DNA of 64,000 bases, taken from contig CAYWRM010000015.1 of the NCBI GenBank assembly GCA_964460905.1, forward strand, positions 1-64,000, read 5' to 3'. Position numbers and translations under genes: made by a program. The notes under the pieces are model-generated. The model was not told the DNA's origin and did no database searches. It was given only the letters and a program-made list of their open reading frames with translations. The DNA comes from GCA-002708315 sp964460905 (GTDB lineage: Bacteria; Bacteroidota; Bacteroidia; Bacteroidales; F082). The number at the start of each line of letters is the position of its first letter. The first letter of the stretch is position 1. Below are positions 44,180 through 52,352 of this stretch, piece after piece.

Positions 44180-45178
44180 TTAAGGTACTAACAAAAGTTT
44201 TCCTGCACTCATATCCGAGATATAACTTCTTAAACCCACTACAATATTTTCTAATGCAAATACTTTCTTAATTTTAGTACTGTAAGCTTCTGTTATAAAT
44301 TTATCTTGTAATTTTTCTGAAACTTTCTCAAATTCTTCAGTTTCTAATTCAGCTTTCCAGTCCATGAGATTGAACCCGGATATAATTTTATTCTTAAATA
44401 TTACTTCCATAATATCTATATCAGTAATGGGTTTGTTCGATAAGCCACCATAAACAACCAACTCTGAATCTGCAGGCATAGAATTGAACATTAATCCTGA
44501 CAAATTTCCTCCAACAGCGTCATAAGCTACTGTTGCATTTAATTTTTGCGCAAGGTCAACTAGCTGAACCTTGAAATTATCATCAGTATCAACAAGAACA
44601 TGCTTTGCTCCCTCATTAAAAAGATTGTTGGCACTTTCCTGCTTTCTAACAATATCTATTACTTCTATGTTGTGTTCATCAGCCATCATTCGGAGAATTG
44701 AGGCTACTTGTCCTCCTGACGCATTTTGGATAATTGCATTGCTGTTGCGAAGTAATGCTATTTCAAACAAACCATAAGCTGTAAATGGGTTCACTGTAAA
44801 GCAAGCTGCCTGATCCATATCCATTTCATCTTTGAGTAATATTATATCATTCAAATTTGCAATAATAAACTCCGACCAAGTACCACTCCTGTTGTCCTGA
44901 ACAAAGCAACTTACTTTTCTTCCGATCAAACTTTTAATATTGTCACCTGCATCAACAATAACTCCCGAAGCTTCAAAGCCCGGAATTGCCGGTAAAGTTT
45001 TTATAACGTTATACTCACCTTGTATAAATGCTATATCAGATGGGTTTATGGGAGCAGCATGAACTTTAATAACAACATCATTAGCACTAGGTTTGGGCAT
45101 CTCAGTATCCATAATTTTAAGCCCTAACATTGCCCTTATTATGTTTTTGTTATATGATGGAAGTGTTACTGATTTCAT
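44180..45178 (-). CDS. Zinc-less MDR alcohol dehydrogenase/quinone oxidoreductase-like protein
   Basis: A 332-residue medium-chain dehydrogenase/reductase. The GroES-like half has VVIKVHAAPINPSDIAFIQGEY and IPGFEASGVIVDAGDN; the Rossmann half has an alanine/glycine-rich dinucleotide site near NASGGQVASILRM and GVKHVLVDTDD-type strands (seen as GAKHVLVDTDD). The Cys ligands of the structural zinc lobe are absent, which places it with NADPH:quinone reductase or trans-2-enoyl reductase-like members. It sits between gmk and nadD, an unusual insertion between two housekeeping genes. Substrate unknown. Confidence 0.83.
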   Translation of the reverse strand: MKSVTLPSYNKNIIRAMLGLKIMDTEMPKPSANDVVIKVHAAPINPSDIAFIQGEYNVIKTLPAIPGFEASGVIVDAGDNIKSLIGRKVSCFVQDNRSGTWSEFIIANLNDIILLKDEMDMDQAACFTVNPFTAYGLFEIALLRNSNAIIQNASGGQVASILRMMADEHNIEVIDIVRKQESANNLFNEGAKHVLVDTDDNFKVQLVDLAQKLNATVAYDAVGGNLSGLMFNSMPADSELVVYGGLSNKPITDIDIMEVIFKNKIISGFNLMDWKAELETEEFEKVSEKLQDKFITEAYSTKIKKVFALENIVVGLRSYISDMSAGKLLLVP

Positions 45179-45213
45179 GGTTATCTTGTTGTTGTTGCAA
45201 TCCTGACAACTAA

Positions 45214-45792
45214 TTATTCTATAAAACTTTTAACTAATTCTATTGTTTCTAATTTTGCTTTTTCAAGATCGTCATTAATAATTATTTCATCAAACAGGTT
45301 TGAAAATGTTAACTCATACTCTGCTTTATTAATTCTTGTTTTAATGTCACTTTCATTATCAGTATCTCTGCTCTCAAGTCTTTCTTTTAGTACTTCAATT
45401 GATGGTGGCATCACGAAAACTCCCAGAGCTTCATCACCATAAAGCTTTTTTATGTTTACACCTCCAACTACGTCAACATCAAAAACAACATTTTTTCCGG
45501 AATTACGTATGCGTTCAACTTCTGATTTAAGAGTGCCATAGAATTTGTCTTTATAAACTTCTTCCCATTCAACAAATTCATCATTGTTAATCTTTTTTTT
45601 GAATTCATCAACTGTTAGAAAGTAATAATCTTTTCCATTTATTTCTCCATATCTTTTATTACGGCTTGCCGCAGAAATAGAAAAGGCTAGATTGTCAACA
45701 TGTTCCATAACGTGTTTTACCAAGGTAGTTTTCCCAGAACCCGATGGTGCTGAAAATATTAAAAGTTTACCTTTTGAAAAGTTATCATCCAT
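45214..45792 (-). CDS. gmk: Guanylate kinase
   Basis: A 192-residue P-loop kinase that converts GMP to GDP. Walker A is SAPSGSGKT at residues 14-22, then the GMP-binding segment (FSISAASRNKRYGEINGKDYYF, where the usual S-T-R appears as S-R) and the lid with ESRDTDNESDIKTRI. Length and motif order are standard. It is two bases downstream of yicC on the same strand, a gene order seen in many bacteria. Confidence 0.97.
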   Translation of the reverse strand: MDDNFSKGKLLIFSAPSGSGKTTLVKHVMEHVDNLAFSISAASRNKRYGEINGKDYYFLTVDEFKKKINNDEFVEWEEVYKDKFYGTLKSEVERIRNSGKNVVFDVDVVGGVNIKKLYGDEALGVFVMPPSIEVLKERLESRDTDNESDIKTRINKAEYELTFSNLFDEIIINDDLEKAKLETIELVKSFIE

Positions 45793-45794
45793 TA

Positions 45795-46670
45795 TTACAA
45801 TATATTAAATAACTGCTCCTTAATTTTTTCCAGCTCATCTTTCATTAGTACCACAATCCTCTGTAAGTTGGAGTCGTTCGCTTTCGATCCTAAAGTATTT
45901 ATTTCACGGCCTATTTCCTGCGTAATAAATGCAAGTTTTTTACCTGACGATTCATCGTTATCTAAATTTTCAAGAAAATAATTACAATTATTTAGTAGCC
46001 TTATTTTTTCTTCTGTAATATCTAATTTCTCAATATAATAAATCATTTCCTGCTCCAGCCTGTTTTTATCAGTTTCCGGATCCTGTATAAATTTATTAAT
46101 ATTTCCAGCTATTCTTTCTTTAATATTTGCAATTCGTGGTTTTTCGAAACTCTCAACTTCGGTTAATAGTTTGAGTATATTTCTAATCCTTAATGCAATA
46201 TCCTTTTCTAGTACCTTTCCTTCGTCAATTCTAAATTCATTAACTGCATTTGTTGCATTAGCTACGCCTTCCAATACCAAACTAAGTTCTTCTTCATTCA
46301 TTTCTGACTCTTTTTGAACAAGCACTTCAGGCATTTTAAGAATTATGGAAAGATAATCAGTAAAATCAGTTTGATTTACCGAGTCAGCGAGTAATTTAAG
46401 TTCAGAGTAATAATGTTTAGCAACCTCAATATCTATTACTGATGCTGATTCAGCATTGTTTTGTTCCAAAACTATAAATACATCAATTTTACCCCTTTGT
46501 AAATTCGAAGCAATTGTTTTTCTAATTTCAATCTCTTTCTCTTTTAATGAATGAGGTAATCGAAGATTAATATCAAGTTGTTTACTATTAAGCGTACGTA
46601 TTTCTACGGTTACTTTTCTGGTTTCAGAATGAGCTACATGCTTTCCATAGCCCGTCATTGATTTTATCAT
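45795..46670 (-). CDS. yicC: YicC-family endoribonuclease-like protein
   Basis: A 291-residue protein starting MIKSMTGYGKH, the diagnostic beginning of the YicC/RloC-like family. Further family phrases are VEIRTLNSKQLDINLRLP, and the C-terminal DUF1732 block with EITEEKIRL-like KLDITEEKIRLLNN, GKKLAFITQEIGREINTLGSKAND and VVLMKDELEKIKEQLFNIL. E. coli YicC has been shown to have RNase activity. The open frame extends eight residues upstream to 46694 but the conserved start is clearly the Met at 46670. Divergent from the TPR gene at 46757. Confidence 0.94.
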   Translation of the reverse strand: MIKSMTGYGKHVAHSETRKVTVEIRTLNSKQLDINLRLPHSLKEKEIEIRKTIASNLQRGKIDVFIVLEQNNAESASVIDIEVAKHYYSELKLLADSVNQTDFTDYLSIILKMPEVLVQKESEMNEEELSLVLEGVANATNAVNEFRIDEGKVLEKDIALRIRNILKLLTEVESFEKPRIANIKERIAGNINKFIQDPETDKNRLEQEMIYYIEKLDITEEKIRLLNNCNYFLENLDNDESSGKKLAFITQEIGREINTLGSKANDSNLQRIVVLMKDELEKIKEQLFNIL

Positions 46671-46756
46671 TTTATTTTCTTGAATTTTATACAAATATAA
46701 AAGTATCCTTCTATCAATTAATAAATGTTTACGTTTCTTTTATTAAATTTGCAGTG

Positions 46757-48151
46757 ATGCCTAAATTATATATCCTCATATTCATTATCCTAAGCTCTAC
46801 TAACTATTTAAATGCTTTTCCATTGCAAGAAATTGATAGCCTTCATATCAGGTTACTTATTGTTGAAGATGAAGAAAAAATTGAAACATTATTAACTCTT
46901 TCAGAAGCATACAGAAACATTGTTTTCAATGATTGCATAAAATACGGAATGCAGGCGCTTAGATTAGCTGATGAAACAAACAACAAAACGCTAAAGGCGC
47001 TTATTTTTAAGTCGTTAGGGATAAGCTGCTATTATTCTGGAAATATGGATATTGCTTTGGGATATTATTCACAAAGCCTAAATGTTTATAAAGATATAAA
47101 GGACGAAAAAGGACAAGCAAACTGTTTGAATAATATTGGACTGATTTATGAGGAATGGGCTGATTTTGATAAAGCAACCGATTATTATTCTCAATCGTAT
47201 AAAATTGAAGAAATGATTGGCAATAAAGAAGGAATGGCAATATCGTTAATTCAAATTGGTAATATTAGTTTTTACAGAAACAGTTTTCAGGAAGCGCTTG
47301 ATAATTATTATCGGGCACTTTTAATTTTTACTGAAATTGAAGATGCTGAGGGAATTGCTTACGCATATAATAGTATTGGCATTATATATGGAAAATGGAA
47401 TAATTTTGATAAAGCTCTGGAATATTACCAGAAAGCTAAAGAACTATATAACGAAACAAGCAATAGGAGAGCCTTATCGCAGGTGCTAACAAATATGGGC
47501 GAAGTATATAATTTTGAATTGAAAGATTATAAAACAGCTCTTTGTTTATATAGTGAGGCTCTTATGATAAAGAAAAGCTTGGAAGACGTGATTGGAATTT
47601 CCCTTCTATACAATAATCTAGGAACTCTGTATGCAAATATGGAGGACAAGAAGAAGGCACTTGAGTATTTTAGTTTAAGTCTTAAATCTTATGAAGAGTC
47701 GGGGATTTTAACTGGAGTTGTGATGGTAAACTACAATCTGGGTGAGTTATATCAGGATTCAGACAATACTAGAATTGCTATTGAGTTTTTTAAAAAAAGT
47801 CTTCTGGAAGCTGTACAAACCGGACAAGTTGATTATATAAACAGCAACTATGAAGCGTTAATTCACTGTTATGCTATGCTAGGTGAGTATGAGGAGTTTG
47901 AAAAATATTTTAGACTTTTTAACATTGGGAAGGATTCGCTCATAAATAAACTCAATAATTTGAAAATGATTGAAGTGGAGGCAAAATATAAGGTTGAAGA
48001 AAGTCTTCGCGAAAGCGAGCAGCTCCAGCTTGAAAACATAGAAAAGGAAAAAGAAATAAAAAAATATAAATTATTGCTTGCCGGAATTGGAGGTGTATTT
48101 ATAACTCTCCTATTTATGTATCTTTTGTTTTTAAGGCTTAAAAAAAAGTAA
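46757..48151 (+). CDS. TPR-repeat protein with one C-terminal transmembrane helix
   Basis: A 464-residue protein. A signal peptide lies at residues 1-20 (MPKLYILIFIILSSTNYLNA). At least eight TPR units follow, e.g. ALGYYSQSLNVYKDIKD and ALDNYYRALLIFTEIED, then a short coiled coil and one helix (LLLAGIGGVFITLLFMYLLFL) ending in LKKK. This is exactly the sensor half of the TPR kinases common in this phylum (compare 17372-20224), but the protein stops just past the membrane with no output domain. ATG 46757 is chosen over 46658 because it starts a signal peptide and a TAAATTTG -7-like box lies at 46744-46751. Its stop shares one base with the start of the next gene. Confidence 0.83.
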   Translation: MPKLYILIFIILSSTNYLNAFPLQEIDSLHIRLLIVEDEEKIETLLTLSEAYRNIVFNDCIKYGMQALRLADETNNKTLKALIFKSLGISCYYSGNMDIALGYYSQSLNVYKDIKDEKGQANCLNNIGLIYEEWADFDKATDYYSQSYKIEEMIGNKEGMAISLIQIGNISFYRNSFQEALDNYYRALLIFTEIEDAEGIAYAYNSIGIIYGKWNNFDKALEYYQKAKELYNETSNRRALSQVLTNMGEVYNFELKDYKTALCLYSEALMIKKSLEDVIGISLLYNNLGTLYANMEDKKKALEYFSLSLKSYEESGILTGVVMVNYNLGELYQDSDNTRIAIEFFKKSLLEAVQTGQVDYINSNYEALIHCYAMLGEYEEFEKYFRLFNIGKDSLINKLNNLKMIEVEAKYKVEESLRESEQLQLENIEKEKEIKKYKLLLAGIGGVFITLLFMYLLFLRLKKK

Positions 48152-49224
48152 TGGAACCTAAAGAACCATATCATCTTTTTGACGATCCATTGCGATATTA
48201 CAATGAGATGATTGAGGACATTGAAAAAGCATGTAAATATGTTTATATTGAAACATTTAGGGTAGGTAAGGATGAAATTGGAGAGCGGTTTAGAAGGGTG
48301 CTGACTAAGAAAGCTAAAGAAGGTGTTGAAATAAAAATATTAATCGATTATTGGGGAGCTGGCTCCATTGATCATGATTATTTTAAAAAGCTGATTGAAT
48401 ATAAAGGTGAGGTTAGGTTTTTTGAAAAAATAAAGTTTAACTCTGATATATTTACACGTAGCCATAGGCGAAATCATAGAAAATTTCTATTAATTGATGA
48501 TGTTATAACCTATATTGGTTCTTCTAACTTAACAGGATATAATATAAATTGGCGTGAATCGGTGTTGAGAATGAGAAGTGATATTACGACTGCTTTTGTA
48601 AAGATATTTAATCAGGATTTCAATAATTATAATAAATACAGTTTTCACAAACCCTACAAAACATTATTAATAAAGCATGGTAATTTTGAGATTCTTAGAG
48701 ATGTTCCTACCATAGCACGTAAAAATATTAATAACAAATTTATTCGTCTTATTAAGAATTCCAAGTCAAGAGTAACCATAGAAACTCCATACTTTTTACC
48801 TGGCTTTTTTTTAAGAAAAGCGTTAATGGATACAGCACAGAGGGGTATTAGTGTTAATGTTATAATGCCACGAAACTCTGATGTTACTCTTATTGATATC
48901 CTCCGTAAGAAATATTTTGGAATGCTTTACAAAGCAGGTGTTAATTTGATGTTTTATGAATTAAATAATCTTCACGCTAAAATGATGCTTGTTGATAAAA
49001 AAGTATTTGCCATTGGTTCTTCCAATTTTGATTATAGAAGCTTTAGATATATGTACGAAATCATGATAATTGGCACCAATAAGGATATTGCAAGTCAGGT
49101 AAATAGTCATATGAAGATAACTCTGTCAGATTCCACGAAATTCAATTATGATAATTGGAAGAACAGATCACTAATTAATAAATTATTTGAGTGGATATTG
49201 CTGCCATTCAGGCATTTGCTGTAG
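48151..49224 (+). CDS. Phospholipase D/cardiolipin synthase family protein
   Basis: A 357-residue protein with two HKD motifs: H109-x-K111-x4-D116 in NHRKFLLIDD, followed by YIGSSNLTGYN, and H275-x-K277-x4-D282 in LHAKMMLVD, followed by AIGSSNFDYRSF. This is the layout of ClsB-like cardiolipin synthases, which join phospholipids by transphosphatidylation. There are no N-terminal transmembrane helices, unlike ClsA, so it is nearer ClsB or a soluble phospholipase D. The start overlaps the TPR gene stop (taATG), so the two are translationally coupled. Substrate inferred from the family. Confidence 0.88.
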   Translation: MEPKEPYHLFDDPLRYYNEMIEDIEKACKYVYIETFRVGKDEIGERFRRVLTKKAKEGVEIKILIDYWGAGSIDHDYFKKLIEYKGEVRFFEKIKFNSDIFTRSHRRNHRKFLLIDDVITYIGSSNLTGYNINWRESVLRMRSDITTAFVKIFNQDFNNYNKYSFHKPYKTLLIKHGNFEILRDVPTIARKNINNKFIRLIKNSKSRVTIETPYFLPGFFLRKALMDTAQRGISVNVIMPRNSDVTLIDILRKKYFGMLYKAGVNLMFYELNNLHAKMMLVDKKVFAIGSSNFDYRSFRYMYEIMIIGTNKDIASQVNSHMKITLSDSTKFNYDNWKNRSLINKLFEWILLPFRHLL

Positions 49225-49388
49225 GCTACAGGATTCTATTCTAAACTTTATTATGTTGCAAATATTAAATTTGAAACATAAAGCTTTTTTCTTTCAATAT
49301 TTGATTTTAATATACTAATTTTGTCGATATATATCAGGATTAAATATTATATCACCTCCGCATTAAGCGGAAAAAAATCAACTATATA

Positions 49389-50612
49389 ATGATAGAAAAA
49401 TTAACATCTAAAACTGCAATGGAATTGGAAGATAAATATGGTGCTCATAATTATCATCCTCTTGCTGTTGTTATTTCAAAAGGAAAAGGAGCTAAGGTGT
49501 GGGATGTTGAAGGCAAAGAATACTTCGACTTTTTATCCGCATATTCAGCTATAAATCAAGGTCATTGTCACCCAAAGATTGTGGGTGCAATGGTTGAACA
49601 GGCACAAATACTTACATTAACATCCAGAGCTTTTTATAACGATACACTAGGTGTTTATGAGAAATTTATAACCGATTATTTTGGTTACGATAAAGTACTA
49701 CCTATGAATACTGGTGCTGAAGCCGATGAAACAGCATTAAAGCTTTGTAGGCGATGGGCGTATGATGTAAAAGGGATAGAAACTGATCAGGCAAAAATAG
49801 TTGTTTGTGCCGATAATTTTCATGGACGTACAATTTCAATTATTTCTATGTCAACTGACCCCGAATCAAAAGTTGGTTTCGGACCATATACTCCAGGGTT
49901 TATTGTAATACCTTACAATAATTTGGATGCTTTAGAAGAAGCTTTAAAAGATCCAAATGTGGCAGGATTTCTGGTAGAACCTATTCAGGGTGAAGCTGGT
50001 GTTGTTGTACCTGACGAAGGCTATCTTACAAAAGCATTTAATATGTGCAAAGAAAAGAATGTCCTTTTTATTGCAGATGAAGTTCAAACCGGAATTGCCC
50101 GCACAGGCAAATTATTGGCATGCGACCATGAAGGTGTACATCCTGATATCCTAATATTAGGTAAAGCCCTTTCAGGAGGATCCTATCCGGTATCTGCTGT
50201 GCTGACGAATAACGAAATAATGCTGACAATTAAACCCGGACAGCATGGCTCAACATTTGGTGGCAATCCTGTTGCATCGAAAATTGGAATTGCAGCCTTA
50301 GAAGTTGTTAAAGAAGAAAAATTGGCTGAGAAAGCTGAGTCTCTGGGTGTTATTTTCCGAAATGAAATGAATAACATTGATTCGGATATGATTGAGCTTG
50401 TAAGAGGTAAAGGACTCCTTAATGCTGTAGTGATTAGACCAAAAAATGGAAAAACAGCGATGGATGTATGTGTTAAAATGGCTGAGAATGGACTATTGGC
50501 AAAGCCAACCCATGATCATATTATTAGGTTTGCTCCACCATTGGTAATTACTGAGGAACAACTTATGACCGCCATTTCTATTATCAAAGATTCAATATTA
50601 TCTTTCGAATAG
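49389..50612 (+). CDS. rocD: Ornithine aminotransferase
   Basis: A 407-residue fold-type I PLP enzyme that transfers the delta-amino group of ornithine to 2-oxoglutarate, giving glutamate semialdehyde. The PLP lysine is K259 in ILGKALSGGSYPVSAVL. The family phrases NTGAEADETALKLCRRW, CADNFHGRTISIISMSTDPES and FIADEVQTGIARTGKLLACDH match ornithine aminotransferases closely (ArgD and GabT differ at these places). The glutamate it yields fits with glutamate dehydrogenase at 26383. Single-gene unit closed by the terminator at 50634-50669; a small CCGC/GCGG hairpin lies in the leader at 49358-49370. Confidence 0.95.
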   Translation: MIEKLTSKTAMELEDKYGAHNYHPLAVVISKGKGAKVWDVEGKEYFDFLSAYSAINQGHCHPKIVGAMVEQAQILTLTSRAFYNDTLGVYEKFITDYFGYDKVLPMNTGAEADETALKLCRRWAYDVKGIETDQAKIVVCADNFHGRTISIISMSTDPESKVGFGPYTPGFIVIPYNNLDALEEALKDPNVAGFLVEPIQGEAGVVVPDEGYLTKAFNMCKEKNVLFIADEVQTGIARTGKLLACDHEGVHPDILILGKALSGGSYPVSAVLTNNEIMLTIKPGQHGSTFGGNPVASKIGIAALEVVKEEKLAEKAESLGVIFRNEMNNIDSDMIELVRGKGLLNAVVIRPKNGKTAMDVCVKMAENGLLAKPTHDHIIRFAPPLVITEEQLMTAISIIKDSILSFE

Positions 50613-50633
50613 AAAAATAGAATCGTTGGAATA

Positions 50634-50669
50634 AAAAAAGGCTGCTTTTCTAGAAAAGCAGCCTTTTTT
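50634..50669. terminator. Bidirectional Rho-independent terminator between rocD and tonB
   Basis: A ten-base perfect stem (GGCTGCTTTT at 50640-50649, AAAAGCAGCC at 50654-50663) closes a CTAG loop and is flanked by six A on the left and six T on the right, so it can end transcripts from both convergent genes. Confidence 0.95.
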
Positions 50670-50686
50670 ATTATCAATAATCTCTT

Positions 50687-51370
50687 TTATTGTAGTGTAA
50701 ACTTAACAGGTAAATTATATGAAACCCTAACTGGTTTACCACGTTGCATACCTGGCTTCCATTTCGGCATGCTGTTAACTACTCTAATAGCTTCTTCATC
50801 ACATCCGCCACCAATACCTCTCAAAACTTTTACATTTGAAATAGTACCATTAGGTTCAACAACAAAGTTTATAAATACACGTCCCTGTATACCACTTTCC
50901 TTTGCTAATGGTGGATATTTAATATTATTGCCGAGATAACTCATTAGTTTTGCCATTCCTCCCGGAAATTCGGGCATTGCCTCAACTACTGTAAATATTT
51001 CAGCCTCAACTATTTCTTCGTCATCATCTTCTGGTGGAATATATTCTTCCATTTCTGTATCATCATCTGCCTCAACATCAATGTCAATTTCATCCTCAAC
51101 TTCAACATCATCCTCAACAATGGTTATTTTTGTAACCTGTTTTGGAGGTGGAGGTGGAGGTGGAGGTGGTTTAACTTTTTGTTCTGTAATAGGAATAATT
51201 TCCTCAGGAGTATCATCTACCGCACGGGCTGATAAATCAACTGTTATTTTATCATAACTTTTATACTCAAAAGCAGCAAAAACTACTAATAAAGCTACTA
51301 TCAGTCCTATTTCAAAAAAGTACCCTTTCTTAATTTCAAGGTCTGCTTTTTTTGTTTTTCTGGCTTCCAT
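50687..51370 (-). CDS. tonB: TonB-family energy transducer
   Basis: A 227-residue protein with a cytoplasmic basic start, one transmembrane helix at residues 16-36 (FFEIGLIVALLVVFAAFEY), a tract of nine consecutive prolines near residue 75, a very acidic stretch of about 55 residues (many D/E), and the C-terminal TonB domain from about 140 (AMPEFPGGMAKLMSYLGNNI, ESGIQGRVFINFVVEPNG, KPVRVSYNLPVKF). It transmits the proton-motive force to outer-membrane receptors. The linker is acidic where E. coli TonB is Pro-Lys/Pro-Glu. It is 61 bases downstream of the VanZ-like gene on the same strand. Confidence 0.92.
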   Translation of the reverse strand: MEARKTKKADLEIKKGYFFEIGLIVALLVVFAAFEYKSYDKITVDLSARAVDDTPEEIIPITEQKVKPPPPPPPPPKQVTKITIVEDDVEVEDEIDIDVEADDDTEMEEYIPPEDDDEEIVEAEIFTVVEAMPEFPGGMAKLMSYLGNNIKYPPLAKESGIQGRVFINFVVEPNGTISNVKVLRGIGGGCDEEAIRVVNSMPKWKPGMQRGKPVRVSYNLPVKFTLQ

Positions 51371-51431
51371 CTTAGTCTTTTTTTAATTAATACTATTAAC
51401 TTGGCTAAATTAATAAAATCTGTTAATCATT

Positions 51432-51824
51432 TTAAGAATTAGCTTTTTTCTTACTTAAATACAAAAAATATGCCAATAATCCAGCACCAACTCCAACAAC
51501 ATCGGCAATAAAATCGTAAACATTTCCATTACGTCCTATAAACACATATGCTTGCAACACTTCGGTTGACAAGGCAAATAATATTACAATAGATGTTAAT
51601 ACTGTGCTATAGGTTAAACGATTCTTTCCTGCTAAATATTGCTTGTTAAAGGCAAATAAAAGTAATACCATTTGTACTCCAAAAATAAAAATGTGAATCA
51701 CTTTATCAGGAGATAGCCATTCCCAAAATGAAACAACTTCAGGAAAATATCCGCCAGGTACTCCTGTAAGCACTAAAATAAACAATGCCCAGACTACTGC
51801 TGGCCATAACCTTCTAATAAGCAT
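51432..51824 (-). CDS. VanZ-like integral membrane protein
   Basis: A 130-residue protein with four predicted membrane helices and the VanZ-family marks W-P-A at the start, SPDKVIHIFIFGVQMVLLLF, and a late FIGRNGNVYDFIADVVGVGAGLL (the D-x-x-x-D/G-x-x-G loop). VanZ gives teicoplanin resistance in enterococci, but members outside those clusters have no settled function. It sits between gcvH and tonB, a place it keeps behind sprA in many Bacteroidota. Confidence 0.85.
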   Translation of the reverse strand: MLIRRLWPAVVWALFILVLTGVPGGYFPEVVSFWEWLSPDKVIHIFIFGVQMVLLLFAFNKQYLAGKNRLTYSTVLTSIVILFALSTEVLQAYVFIGRNGNVYDFIADVVGVGAGLLAYFLYLSKKKANS

Positions 51825-51829
51825 AATTA

Positions 51830-52210
51830 TTATGCATCTATATTTTTAGAATACGCAATATGATCAAATAAGTCATCAAGTTCTGATTTATCAGCAATTT
51901 TGATTTTTACAATCCATCCATCCCCATATGGATCCTTGTTAATAACTTCCGGATCCGATTCAAGATTTTCATTAAATTCAATAACTGTTCCGCCTATTGG
52001 CATAAATAAATCAGATACTGTTTTTACGGCTTCAATTGTCCCAAATGATTCACCTTTGTCAAGGTCTTCATCAATTGTTTCAACTTCTACAAAAACAATG
52101 TCTCCCAACTCTTTTTGAGCAAAATCGGTAATACCAACAGTAGCAACATCGCCATCAAGATTAACCCATTCATGGTCTTCAGTGTAAAGTAATTTTTCAG
52201 GAATATTCAT
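51830..52210 (-). CDS. gcvH: Glycine cleavage system H protein
   Basis: A 126-residue lipoyl carrier protein. The lipoylated Lys is K63 in GTIEAVKTVSDLFMP. The surrounding fold is normal: YTEDHEWVNLDGDVATVGIT at the start and NEDPEVINKDPYGDGWIVKI-like (seen as ESDPEVINKDPYGDGW) near the end. It shuttles the aminomethyl group between the P, T and L proteins, none of which is in the window. A TAAATTTG -7 box lies upstream on the minus strand at 52243-52236. Six bases separate its stop from the VanZ-like start. Confidence 0.97.
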   Translation of the reverse strand: MNIPEKLLYTEDHEWVNLDGDVATVGITDFAQKELGDIVFVEVETIDEDLDKGESFGTIEAVKTVSDLFMPIGGTVIEFNENLESDPEVINKDPYGDGWIVKIKIADKSELDDLFDHIAYSKNIDA

Positions 52211-52235
52211 TATTATAGTTTTATTTAAACAGCGT

Positions 52236-52243
52236 CAAATTTA
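52236..52243 (-). promoter_or_regulatory. Candidate -7 box for gcvH
   Basis: Minus strand TAAATTTG (TAnnTTTG), 25 bases before the ATG at 52210, in the 142-base gap behind sprA. It suggests gcvH-vanZ-tonB can be transcribed without sprA. Confidence 0.45.
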
Positions 52244-52352
52244 ATTTATTTTTTAGCATACATAAATAAGTTTCAGTGTTTTTTTTCAACCAAAATAACA
52301 TAATTAATAGATTATGTAATATTAATCATCAAAAAAATATTAAAGCTAGATT

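Noticed and set aside
46658..46756. Longer start for the TPR protein
   Set aside because: The Met at 46757 opens a normal signal peptide; the extension overlaps the divergent yicC start.
52298..52317. Terminator behind sprA (ACATAAT...ATTATGT)
   Set aside because: A seven-base stem made almost only of A and T without a proper T run is too weak to call.
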